Assembly (NCBI GenBank): GCA_946482635.1
Contig: CAMLSG010000211.1
Coordinates: 1 to 9,579 of the forward strand
Source: an uncultured Duganella sp.
Lineage (GTDB): Bacteria > Pseudomonadota > Gammaproteobacteria > Burkholderiales > Burkholderiaceae
DNA length: 9,579 bases
Direction: 5' to 3'
Shown here in pieces: positions 1 to 5,497 of the stretch; within the stretch, counting starts at the first letter, position 1; the number at the start of each line of letters is the position of its first letter. The notes under the pieces are model-generated. The model was not told where the DNA came from. It searched no databases and saw nothing but the letters and a program-made list of their open reading frames with translations. A program made the translations under genes and the position numbers.

Positions 1-662
1 CGTCCACCAATCGTCATCGACATTGCGACTGACACATGATTTGGGCGTGCTGCAACGAGTTTTGCGATTGTATTGTTTGTCGCGGTCGTGAGTGTTCTGG
101 AGATTTCTGCAATGGCTTCAGTGACCATTTCGTCAGAAGGTGACAGCGCCTCAAGAATCACGGGCACAGGAGAGCCGCTAATCTGAAGATCTGCCCTCAG
201 CAAAACGGTATCGTTTTGCGACCATTTGATAGGCAAGTAGTCTGCTTGCCCCTTCCTTGCTGAGATAATGGTGAAAATTTCGTTGAGTTCCTCCGGCCCC
301 GCAGGGATATCGAGCGGTGCAAGAGCGAAGAGCTGACCCAGCTGAAAGAAGTCTTTACTTTTGAGCGCGCTCGAACAACAAAATTGCGCGGACTTGCAGG
401 CATTTACGACCTTCGCGAGCCCTCTGACGTGATCATCGTGCCAGTGTGTCGCGCCAACAAGCTTTACGTCTTTACCTACATCAACTCCAAGGCGATCAAG
501 ATACTTTAGCGCTACAGGTTCCCGGTCATCGTCGGTACAAGAGTCAATGATGGCCCAATTGCCATTGCCGTAATGGATGACAATACACTCTCCATAGCCA
601 GGGCCAAAGATCGATACTTCTACTTCTTCTGGAAGAGGGGCTTTGAATTGATCAGGCTTCAT
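1..662 (-). CDS. MBL-fold metallo-hydrolase, C-terminus cut by window edge
   Basis: Open frame of 220 complete codons from ATG at 662 to the left window edge, with no stop. The protein begins MKPDQFKAPLPEEVEVSIFG. It carries the metallo-beta-lactamase signature HxHxDH as H73-W-H75-D-D77-H78 inside ATHWHDDHVRG, preceded by the usual beta-strand plus Asp (WAIIDS, D40). This motif binds one or two metal ions (usually zinc) in hydrolases acting on phosphodiesters, esters or lactams. The visible end (NHVSVAMSMTIGG, about 208 to 220) resembles the strand that precedes the next metal-binding loop in ComEC-like MBL domains, so that second half of the active site probably lies outside the window. No signal peptide or membrane segment is seen, so it is probably cytosolic. 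The start overlaps the end of the upstream gene by 11 bases (ATGAAGCCTGA) with no clear ribosome site, suggesting translational coupling. The family call is firm; the substrate is unknown. Confidence 0.85.
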   Translation of the reverse strand, partial: MKPDQFKAPLPEEVEVSIFGPGYGECIVIHYGNGNWAIIDSCTDDDREPVALKYLDRLGVDVGKDVKLVGATHWHDDHVRGLAKVVNACKSAQFCCSSALKSKDFFQLGQLFALAPLDIPAGPEELNEIFTIISARKGQADYLPIKWSQNDTVLLRADLQISGSPVPVILEALSPSDEMVTEAIAEISRTLTTATNNTIAKLVAARPNHVSVAMSMTIGG

Positions 663-1194
663 CCGTGAGAAGGGCGAAGAGTTCGTCGGCTCGTTTCTTA
701 GACCGAGCAATGTCAGATTTGGTGAAGCGGAATACGCGACGGAACCGAATTTCCGACTGACGCGTAACTTGAGTGCGGCAAGTTTGTCGACCCATGGTCC
801 AGCTAAATACCGCGCCTTCCATGATTAATTTGTGGTCGTCCGGAGATACGTCTTCAAAATCAAACTCGGCGTCTTCGTCCGGCTGCCCAGCGGTCAAGTC
901 GATAATGCGGGCCAGAAACTTGGTTCGGTCATTGTTGAGTGAGAGAACAATTCCTTCGAATTCCTGCTCCAATTCATAGCGCGAGAGTGGCGGCCGATTC
1001 GGCTCCTCAAAGTTCAGACAAATACCCGTCTTCACGAGGCTTTTAGCCAATGACTCATCGGAATTCGAGGAGGCTGGTGAGGGCAACTCTCCAAGCGCTT
1101 GAATTTGAAGCCACTCGGCATCGCGTAACGAAGCAAGTCGACGATCGAGGTTCGCATCCTGTTTAGCGGTTGTGCGCAGTTCAGCGACCGTCAT
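652..1194 (-). CDS. Unknown protein with probable C-terminal beta-barrel domain (180 aa)
   Basis: I do not recognise a named family. The protein has a charged N-terminal third (residues 1-35, TAKQDANLDRRLASLRDAEW, probably helical), a Ser/Asp-rich linker (about 38-50), then a compact beta-rich part. The latter runs EFEGIVLSLNNDRTKFLARI (78-97), an acidic loop (104-120), GAVFSWTMG (127-135) and a basic stretch SEIRFRRVFRFT (147-158), ending in a Lys/Arg-rich helix (159-173). The order 'Gly-strand, ALI/D-strand, GAVF.W..G, RFRR' suggests a small SH3- or OB-like barrel; this is inference. There is no signal peptide or membrane segment. The ATG at 1194 is chosen because AAGGGG lies six bases upstream; ATG at 1197 is only three bases away, and a longer frame to 1281 would overlap the preceding gene by about 100 bases. 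It overlaps the upstream stop by 14 bases and the MBL gene by 11, so the three are almost certainly one transcript. Confidence 0.8.
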   Translation of the reverse strand: MTVAELRTTAKQDANLDRRLASLRDAEWLQIQALGELPSPASSNSDESLAKSLVKTGICLNFEEPNRPPLSRYELEQEFEGIVLSLNNDRTKFLARIIDLTAGQPDEDAEFDFEDVSPDDHKLIMEGAVFSWTMGRQTCRTQVTRQSEIRFRRVFRFTKSDIARSKKRADELFALLTDEA

Positions 1195-1873
1195 CATATT
1201 CCCCTTGAGATTCGAACTTCTTGACCAGCGTAGCCAACATGTCGTTTGCGGTCCTGAGGGACTTCTCAAACTCGTTCTCAATCAGATCAACAAATTTGGA
1301 AGCGGGAACAGCAATATTACCGGCACCGGGAGCTTCCGACTGTTCATAGTGATCATTGAACGTCACCACCACACGACACGATTCTTGGTGCGCAATCGTT
1401 GTGGTGAAATAACCGGGGTAATCGCTCCGTTCTGAGCGCATCGTGAGGCTCATCAGGCCTGGCCGGTCAAAACCTTTCCACGGAGATTTCGGTGCGACAA
1501 AGTGCCCCCAGTTGTGCCAGTCCTGTTCAGTGTTGAACGTTATGTTCTTATGGACGTTTATGCCCATCTGCTTAACTGGCGTGTGACTTAGCTTCATGAA
1601 TGTCCCCAACACCAAATCGCGCAAATGTGGCGCGTGAGGCTCGCTCCTGGTTAGAGCAATGAAACGGTCCCTTGTAACTTGGAGCGATAGCCACTCAGTT
1701 GTAAAGCTGGTCACGTCCGGGTGGATAATCGAGACCTCAGCTTTTTCTGCCTCTCCAGACCGAAGCAACTCCTGGCTCGAAAACCACGTTGGCTGAAACA
1801 CGATTGGATTGAAATTCCCAAGTAGCACAATGCTAACTTCGCTCGTGTATATCTCTTTGATAGCTTTGGTCAT
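1181..1873 (-). CDS. Unknown protein, first gene of the MBL cassette (230 aa)
   Basis: First gene of the minus-strand cassette; not a family I can name with confidence. Notable segments are SEVSIVLLGNFNPIVFQPTW (11-30), WLSLQVTRDRFIAL (61-74), LRDLVLGTFMKLSHTPVKQMGI (84-105), DWHNWGHFVAPKSPW (118-132) and RVVVTFNDHY (167-176). The last 35 residues look helical and charged. The pattern of a 'xNFNPxxFxPxWF' start and a 'HTPVxxxGIN' middle has the feel of a conserved hypothetical family; a distant relation to the sporadic TIGR04255 group is possible but unproven. It lacks a signal peptide, membrane span or obvious catalytic motif. The start at 1873 is the first Met in the frame and gives a coherent N-terminus, but there is no good Shine-Dalgarno sequence before it (AAAACCTCCA), so initiation may be weak. 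Its stop lies inside the start region of the next gene. Codon use is less G+C-biased than in the pilus genes, consistent with acquisition by transfer. Confidence 0.78.
   Translation of the reverse strand: MTKAIKEIYTSEVSIVLLGNFNPIVFQPTWFSSQELLRSGEAEKAEVSIIHPDVTSFTTEWLSLQVTRDRFIALTRSEPHAPHLRDLVLGTFMKLSHTPVKQMGINVHKNITFNTEQDWHNWGHFVAPKSPWKGFDRPGLMSLTMRSERSDYPGYFTTTIAHQESCRVVVTFNDHYEQSEAPGAGNIAVPASKFVDLIENEFEKSLRTANDMLATLVKKFESQGEYDDGR
1201..1206 (-). promoter_or_regulatory. Ribosome binding site deciding the 1194 start
   Basis: On the minus strand AAGGGG is followed by AATATGATG. It stands three bases from the first ATG (1197) and six from the second (1194). The spacing favours the second, though either could be used. 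The site lies inside the coding sequence of the upstream gene. Confidence 0.55.
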
Positions 1874-1893
1874 TGGAGGTTTTCAACGAAACT

Positions 1894-1924
1894 GAAAGGC
1901 GTCGATCAGTCTAGCACGCCTTTC
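1894..1924 (-). promoter_or_regulatory. Candidate promoter with inverted-repeat operator for the MBL cassette
   Basis: A perfect 9-bp inverted repeat, GAAAGGCGT (1894-1902) and ACGCCTTTC (1916-1924), encloses 13 bases; the arm centres are 22 bases apart, about two helical turns, as in operators for a dimeric repressor. On the minus strand an extended -10 motif, TGC TAGACT (1916-1908), lies largely between the arms. No good -35 is present at the right distance (a TTGCGC occurs 20 bases upstream of the -10). A start near 1901 would give a 5' leader of about 28 bases before the ATG at 1873. The repeat is seen directly; its operator role is inferred. It could instead be an RNA hairpin or chance. 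No T-run follows on either strand, so it is not a typical terminator. Confidence 0.4.
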
Positions 1925-1968
1925 CCGCATGTTGCGCAAAGCAGCATGAATTCAATAGCCCATTTTTA

Positions 1969-1992
1969 GCGTACCTTTCGGCGTAGCTTTCA
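1969..1992. repeat. Imperfect 12-bp tandem repeat near the cassette/mutS junction
   Basis: GCGTACCTTTCG (1969-1980) is followed directly by GCGTAGCTTTCA (1981-1992), with 10 of 12 positions identical. It lies in the non-coding stretch between the cassette's first gene and the break in the mutS-like sequence. Such short direct repeats can be accessory sites for a recombinase, but they can also be chance; nothing else here decides. Confidence 0.4.
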
Positions 1993-2106
1993 AGTGGTGA
2001 ATAGCCTTTTCATAGGGAGCAGGTACTGCTGCATCATCGGCGTGACTTTTTCGGCCGGGCTGTTCTTGACGGCGTCTGGATTGATTTCGGAAGGGAGGGT
2101 GGTCAT
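1990..2106 (-). pseudogene. mutS: Truncated mutS 5' end (first ~29 codons)
   Basis: From ATG at 2106 the minus strand reads MTTLPSEINPDAVKNS, then PAEKVTPMMQQYL. The stretch TPMMQQYL is the hallmark opening of the MutS mismatch-recognition domain (E. coli MutS has HTPMMQQYLRLKAQHP). The expected continuation, 'xxKxxHPxxLLFYRMGDFYE', is absent: after Leu29 (codon 2022-2020) the frame gives LPMKRLFTT and a stop at 1992-1990, and no other frame resumes MutS. MutS is normally about 850-900 residues, so this is a fragment ending at the border of the cassette. A short dyad, AGCAG-GTA-CTGCT (2018-2030), lies at the break. Either the island disrupted mutS, or it integrated at the 5' end and rebuilt a working mutS on its far side, outside the window. 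The match is short but very specific. Confidence 0.72.
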
Positions 2107-2128
2107 TTTTCGGAATTTCGGTCGGGCA

Positions 2129-2145
2129 CCCGCGCCGGGCGCGGG
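2129..2145. repeat. Perfect G+C-rich hairpin CCCGCGC-CGG-GCGCGGG
   Basis: Seven-base perfect arms (2129-2135 and 2139-2145) around a three-base loop, just upstream of the mutS-like start codon and in its presumed leader. There is no run of T after it on either strand (GAAAGCG follows), so it is not a clear rho-independent terminator. Confidence 0.45.
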
Positions 2146-2310
2146 AAAGCGTTGCATTTTACCCCACGGGGCGGGTGTGCAACAGCCGCGCCAATTCATA
2201 GATAAACCGCTCTAATGATGCTTTATGGCAACGAATTGTGCGAGACTTCTTGCCCAAATGCAGTTAAACTTCCGTCAAATTATTTTTAGGCAAGACTTGT
2301 TTTGCTGCTT

Positions 2311-2315
2311 AAGGA
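2311..2315 (+). promoter_or_regulatory. Ribosome binding site supporting the GTG start of pilE
   Basis: AAGGA stands six bases before the GTG at 2322. It supports the GTG start, which gives a basic prepilin leader of 11 residues; no ATG with a comparable site lies upstream of the cleavage site. Confidence 0.65.
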
Positions 2316-2321
2316 ATCCTT

Positions 2322-2762
2322 GTGAAAGTTAAATTCAAGAACCGCAACAGTGGTTTTACCCTGATCGAAGTCATGGTGACGGTCGCGATCATCGCTATCC
2401 TTGCGGCGGTGGCCGTGCCGGCGTATTCCGACTACATCGTTCGCGGCCGTATTCCCCAGGCCACCAATGGCCTGTCGGACATGCGCATCAAACTGGAGCA
2501 GTACTTCCAGGACAACCGCACCTACAAAAACGCCTGCGACAAAGGGGCCGCGGCAGCGCCGCCATCGAGCAATGACTTCACCTTTGCCTGCACCATCGCT
2601 GACGACGGCATGAGCTACAAGCTGAAGGCGGAAGGGAAGGGGGCGATGACCGGCTTCACCTATGAGGTGGACGAGGCGAATGCTAAAAAGACATCAAAGG
2701 CGCCGACGGGCTGGACCGCTTCCGAATCTTGCTGGGTGACCGCCAAGGGCGGCCGATGCTGA
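2322..2762 (+). CDS. pilE: Type IV prepilin PilE
   Basis: A 146-residue type IVa prepilin. The leader MKVKFKNRNSG is basic and ends in Gly11, followed by the mature N-terminus FTLIEVMVTVAIIAILAAVA, with Phe at +1 and Glu at +5. This is the class III signal cut and N-methylated by prepilin peptidase PilD; the following hydrophobic helix (12-33) anchors the subunit in the inner membrane and packs in the pilus core. The globular part has four cysteines (C72, C90, C137, C146); C137 and C146 bracket the usual C-terminal disulfide loop (SCWVTAKGGRC), and C72/C90 may form another. The GTG start has AAGGA six bases upstream. It is the first gene of the operon and its TGA stop overlaps the start of fimT. 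In Pseudomonas the pilE minor pilin lies at the other end of the cluster. A role as a minor pilin is favoured over the major subunit because of this context. Confidence 0.93.
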   Translation: MKVKFKNRNSGFTLIEVMVTVAIIAILAAVAVPAYSDYIVRGRIPQATNGLSDMRIKLEQYFQDNRTYKNACDKGAAAAPPSSNDFTFACTIADDGMSYKLKAEGKGAMTGFTYEVDEANAKKTSKAPTGWTASESCWVTAKGGRC

Positions 2763-3352
2763 TGCGTAAGCAAGAAGGCGTGAACCTGATCGAGCTGATG
2801 GTGGCCGTCAGCGTGCTGGGCATCCTGCTGGCGCTGGCAATGCCGAATTTCACCAGCATGATCCAGGATGCGCAGAACCGTACTGCGGCAGAATCCGTGC
2901 TGAACGGCCTGCAAATGGCGCGAACGGAAGCGCTGCGGCGTAGTACGCCGGTACGCTTCAGCCTGACCGACAAGGATGGCAAAGTGGCCTGGACGGTAGG
3001 CTGCGTCAACGCCAACATTTGTCCGGCATCGATCCAGAAGCGTGCACCAGAGGAAGGCGGGGGCAACGCCAGGGTCGGCGTCACCACCGACGTGCTGCCA
3101 AGGCCGCTCAAGCCTGACACCTTCACCGAGGTGCTGGCTGCCGGTGCTGGCCTGGATAAGACTGCCGTGGTCACGTTCGACAGCTTTGGCCGGGTGAGCG
3201 CTGCGGCCGGCACGGAAATCAGCCGCATTGACGTGACCAACGCCAAGGCGAGTGACGCGCGCCGCTATGTCGTGACCGTTGGCTCCGGCGGCCAGATCCG
3301 CATGTGCGATCCAGACAGCAGGCTGAATGGCACCCCCCAGGGCTGCACTTAA
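2756..3352 (+). CDS. fimT: GspH/FimT family minor pseudopilin
   Basis: Prepilin of about 198 residues. The short leader ends ...KQEG and the mature N-terminus is VNLIELMVAVSVLGILLALA, keeping Glu at +5 but with Val rather than Phe at +1. The segments LNGLQMARTEALRRSTPVRF (about 49-68) and the C-terminal VVTVGSGGQIRMC are typical of the GspH/FimT/FimU fold. These low-abundance subunits, with PilV, PilW and PilX, form the complex that primes pilus assembly and sits at the tip. ATG at 2756 is chosen because AAGGG (2745-2749) is six bases upstream; ATG at 2762, which overlaps the pilE stop as TGATG, is an equally sensible alternative and still gives a working leader (MRKQEG). FimT proteins can also bind DNA during natural transformation in some species; that cannot be judged here. 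Whether to call it fimT or fimU is a matter of convention. Confidence 0.88.
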   Translation: MLMRKQEGVNLIELMVAVSVLGILLALAMPNFTSMIQDAQNRTAAESVLNGLQMARTEALRRSTPVRFSLTDKDGKVAWTVGCVNANICPASIQKRAPEEGGGNARVGVTTDVLPRPLKPDTFTEVLAAGAGLDKTAVVTFDSFGRVSAAAGTEISRIDVTNAKASDARRYVVTVGSGGQIRMCDPDSRLNGTPQGCT

Positions 3353-3356
3353 GGAG
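3351..3356 (+). promoter_or_regulatory. Ribosome binding site deciding the pilV start
   Basis: AAGGAG lies seven bases before the ATG at 3364 and overlaps the fimT stop codon. It fixes the pilV start and excludes an earlier in-frame ATG at 3304, which would give a poor prepilin leader. Confidence 0.75.
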
Positions 3357-3363
3357 TATTCCC

Positions 3364-3732
3364 ATGATTCGCAATTTAAAACCTGGCCGCCAGGATGGCA
3401 TCGTATTGCTTGAAGCGTTGGCGGCCATCCTGGTCTTCTCGTTCGGCATCCTCGCCTTCCTCTGGATGCAGGCTTCGGCCACGCGCGAGGTAACCGATTC
3501 CAAGTATCGCCTGGAGGCCAGCTTCGCGGCTAACCAGATCCTGGGCGAGATGTGGGTGCATCGCGATGACTTGACCCCGTATGTGGGGACGGACGTGGCG
3601 CTGGCCACCCTGCCGGGCGGCACGCGCACGGTGGCGATCAATGGCAACCAGGTCACCGTCACCATCAAGTGGAAAAGTCCTGGCGAATCCAAGGCCCACA
3701 GCTACCAGGCCGTGGCGCAGATTAACGGATGA
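3364..3732 (+). CDS. pilV: Type IV pilus modification/minor pilin PilV
   Basis: Minor prepilin of 122 residues. The leader MIRNLKPGRQDG is followed by IVLLEALAAILVFSFGILAF, the characteristic PilV N-terminus ('LLEALxAIxxFSxGxL') with Glu at +5. PilV is processed by PilD and joins PilW, PilX and FimT/FimU in the tip complex that starts pilus growth and carries PilY1. The body contains the helix extension ASFAANQILGEMW (about 59-71) and a short beta domain (TRTVAINGNQVTVTIKW), then ends soon after; this is short for the family but complete. A strong AAGGAG sits seven bases before ATG 3364. Its TGA stop (3730-3732) lies just before the pilW start, with another ATG at 3729 overlapping it. Confidence 0.9.
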   Translation: MIRNLKPGRQDGIVLLEALAAILVFSFGILAFLWMQASATREVTDSKYRLEASFAANQILGEMWVHRDDLTPYVGTDVALATLPGGTRTVAINGNQVTVTIKWKSPGESKAHSYQAVAQING

Positions 3733-3740
3733 GGAAAATT

Positions 3741-4862
3741 ATGCAGAGCTCCCAGAGAGGCTTCACGATGATCGAGGTCATGGTGGGTCTTGTCATCGGC
3801 ATGTTGGGCACCTTGATCGTGGCCCAGGCCTTCACCAATAACGAAGCGCGCAAGCGCACCATCACCAGCGGCGCCGATGCCCAGGCCAATGGCGCGATTG
3901 CGCTGTACATGCTGGAGCGCGATACCAAGATGGCAGGTTGGGGCATGACCGCCAGCACCAGCTCCTATGTCGGCTGCAACAGCATCTATGCCTATTGCGA
4001 CAAAAGCGCAGAATGCGGCGGCATTGAAGGCGCGCTGGCCGACGTGAACTTTGCTCCGGCATTGATCAAGGACGGCGGCGACGGTCCGGACAGCATTACG
4101 GTCCATTACTTCGCCGATCCGAACCAGTCCTCTTACCAGCCGTCGGGCAACACCACGATACGCAGGGCGATGCCGCAGCCGTCGGCCGAACTGGAGGTGC
4201 GCAACGCCTCCGTTTGCTCGGATGGCGACCTGGCACTGGTATCGCAAGCAGGCAACTGCACCATCATGAAGATCACCGCGGTCCAGGCCCAGGCCTCCAG
4301 GCTGCAGCACAATTCAGGCGCCGACGGGTATTACAATCCACCGGCCTCCTATTTTGAAGGCCAGGGGAATACCTGGCCGAAATATGGCATTGACGCCAAC
4401 GTCACTTGTTTCAAGCCGGCGAATGGCCACCCGGTTTTCCGCAAGAGTTATTCGGTCGATACCGCGACCAAGCAGCTGGAGCGCAGCGATAACTCGCAAG
4501 TGCCCGCCGTCACGAATGAGCTGGTCATGTCCGATGTGGTTGACCTGCAGGCGGAATATGGCGTCGCGGCGGAAGGCAGCCAGTCGATCAGCAGCTGGGT
4601 CAGCGCCGCCGCCTCGCCGTGGAAGGAACCGGCCTGGACGGACTGGCAGCGCATCAAGGCGATCCGCGTCGCCATGGTCACGCGTGGCAGCCAGTATGAG
4701 CGCCCCAAGAGCGCCGGCGAAGGCTGCACGGCGACCACCGAGTTGAAATCCAGCTGGGGCAAATTCAAGACTGAAAAATACCCGAGCGACTGGGGTTGCT
4801 ACCGTTATCGCGTGTTTGAAACGGTCATCCCGCTGCGTAACGTGATCTGGGGGAAAATATGA
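3741..4862 (+). CDS. pilW: Type IV pilus assembly minor pilin PilW
   Basis: Minor prepilin of 373 residues. The leader MQSSQRG is followed by FTMIEVMVGLVIGMLGTLIV, with Phe +1 and Glu +5. The segment GAIALYMLERDTKMAGWGM (about 46-64) is the usual PilW region after the long N-terminal helix, and the C-terminus YRYRVFETVIPLRNVIW matches the conserved end of the PilW family. PilW is the largest minor pilin and is thought to link FimU/PilV with PilX and PilY1 at the tip. ATG 3741 has GAGGA (3731-3735) five bases upstream and gives a neat leader; the in-frame ATG at 3729, overlapping the pilV stop as ATGA, adds four residues and cannot be excluded. Seven cysteines lie in the globular domain, so disulfides are likely. 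Its stop overlaps the pilX start (ATGA). Confidence 0.9.
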   Translation: MQSSQRGFTMIEVMVGLVIGMLGTLIVAQAFTNNEARKRTITSGADAQANGAIALYMLERDTKMAGWGMTASTSSYVGCNSIYAYCDKSAECGGIEGALADVNFAPALIKDGGDGPDSITVHYFADPNQSSYQPSGNTTIRRAMPQPSAELEVRNASVCSDGDLALVSQAGNCTIMKITAVQAQASRLQHNSGADGYYNPPASYFEGQGNTWPKYGIDANVTCFKPANGHPVFRKSYSVDTATKQLERSDNSQVPAVTNELVMSDVVDLQAEYGVAAEGSQSISSWVSAAASPWKEPAWTDWQRIKAIRVAMVTRGSQYERPKSAGEGCTATTELKSSWGKFKTEKYPSDWGCYRYRVFETVIPLRNVIWGKI

Positions 4863-5497
4863 AATCCTTAGCCAATACCGTGTCGCGCCGCCGGCAGCAA
4901 GGGGTGGCGCTGGTGATGGCCCTGATCGTGCTGGTGGCAATGACCCTGGCCGGCCTGGCCATGATGCGCTCGGTCGACTCCTCGGCCCTGATTGCCGGCA
5001 ACCTGGCGTTCAAACAGAGCGCAGCCATCAGCGCCGACGCTGGCGTGGAGGCGGCCATTGCCTGGCTGAATGACAACTCGAGCGTACTCAACCAGGATGA
5101 CGGCAGCAACGGTTACTCGGCCAGCAGCCAGGACGACCTTGACCTGACAGGGAACAACAGCACTGACGCCGACGATGACCTGGACTGGCGTAAAACCAGC
5201 CTCGTCAAGCAACTTCCGGTCGACTCGGCCGGCAACCAGGTGTCTTACGTGATCCACCGCATGTGCCAGGCGGCCGGCGCGCTCGATCCGGCCAGTTGTT
5301 CCACCGTGACCGGCGGCGCAAACAAAAAACAGCCCGGCGAGAGCATTGGCATTTTGCGCCCGATGCTGACTTACCAGCCGATGCCGGGCGGCAGCAGTAG
5401 CGGTACTGCGTCACCGATCGGGCTGTACCGGGTCACGGTGCGGGTTGCCGGGCCGCGTTCCAACGTCAGCTTCGTGCAGGCAATTATTTCACAATGA
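4859..5497 (+). CDS. pilX: Type IV pilus minor pilin PilX
   Basis: A 212-residue protein with the PilX N-terminal signature: basic leader MKSLANTVSRRRQQG, then VALVMALIVLVAMTLAGLAM. Glu at +5 is replaced by Met, as is usual for PilX and for GspK-like tip pseudopilins. The helix continues as MRSVDSSALIAGNLAFKQSA and SADAGVEAA, typical of PilX_N. The middle is acidic and Ser/Asn-rich (about 74-109, DDLDLTGNNSTDADDDLDW), and the C-terminus (GLYRVTVRVAGPRSNVSFVQAIIS) is the family's final strand pair. PilX works with PilW and PilV in the tip complex and is closely tied to PilY1 export and function. The ATG at 4859 overlaps the pilW stop (ATGA) and has GGGGG (4849-4853) five bases upstream. Its own stop overlaps the pilY1 start in the same way. 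Confidence 0.9.
   Translation: MKSLANTVSRRRQQGVALVMALIVLVAMTLAGLAMMRSVDSSALIAGNLAFKQSAAISADAGVEAAIAWLNDNSSVLNQDDGSNGYSASSQDDLDLTGNNSTDADDDLDWRKTSLVKQLPVDSAGNQVSYVIHRMCQAAGALDPASCSTVTGGANKKQPGESIGILRPMLTYQPMPGGSSSGTASPIGLYRVTVRVAGPRSNVSFVQAIISQ

Larger units (their letters stand above)
2107..2321. other. Divergent intergenic region between the mutS fragment and pilE
   Basis: This 215-base stretch holds no convincing gene; small frames across it are unsupported. It probably carried the promoters of mutS (leftward) and of the pilus operon (rightward). A G+C-rich hairpin is at 2129-2145 and the right end (2260-2300) is A+T-rich. A TCTAAT at 2210-2215 resembles a -10 box but has no matching -35, and a sigma-54-like GG...GC pair at 2227-2241 has one base too many between its halves, so no promoter is called. 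Confidence 0.5.

Noticed and set aside
652..1281. Longer version of the second cassette gene starting at 1281
   Set aside because: It would overlap the preceding gene by about 100 bases, its extra 29 residues look non-native, and a good ribosome site points to 1194/1197.
1..1873. CRISPR, toxin-antitoxin of known type, or a complete mobile element with integrase in the left region
   Set aside because: No repeat array, no known toxin or antitoxin motif, and no integrase or transposase sequence is visible within the window.
1894..1924. The 9-bp inverted repeat as a rho-independent terminator
   Set aside because: The loop is long (13 bases) and no T-run follows on either strand; it lies directly upstream of a gene start.
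1994..2215. Plus-strand 73-codon frame before pilE
   Set aside because: It lies opposite the MutS-like fragment, has no ribosome site and no recognisable motif.
2227..2241. Sigma-54 promoter candidate (TGGCA ... TGTGC) upstream of pilE
   Set aside because: The GG and GC elements are separated by 11 bases rather than the required 10, and the flanking consensus is poor.
2683..3246. Minus-strand frames opposite fimT and pilV
   Set aside because: Antisense shadows; the plus strand gives clear prepilins with leader, cleavage site and ribosome sites.
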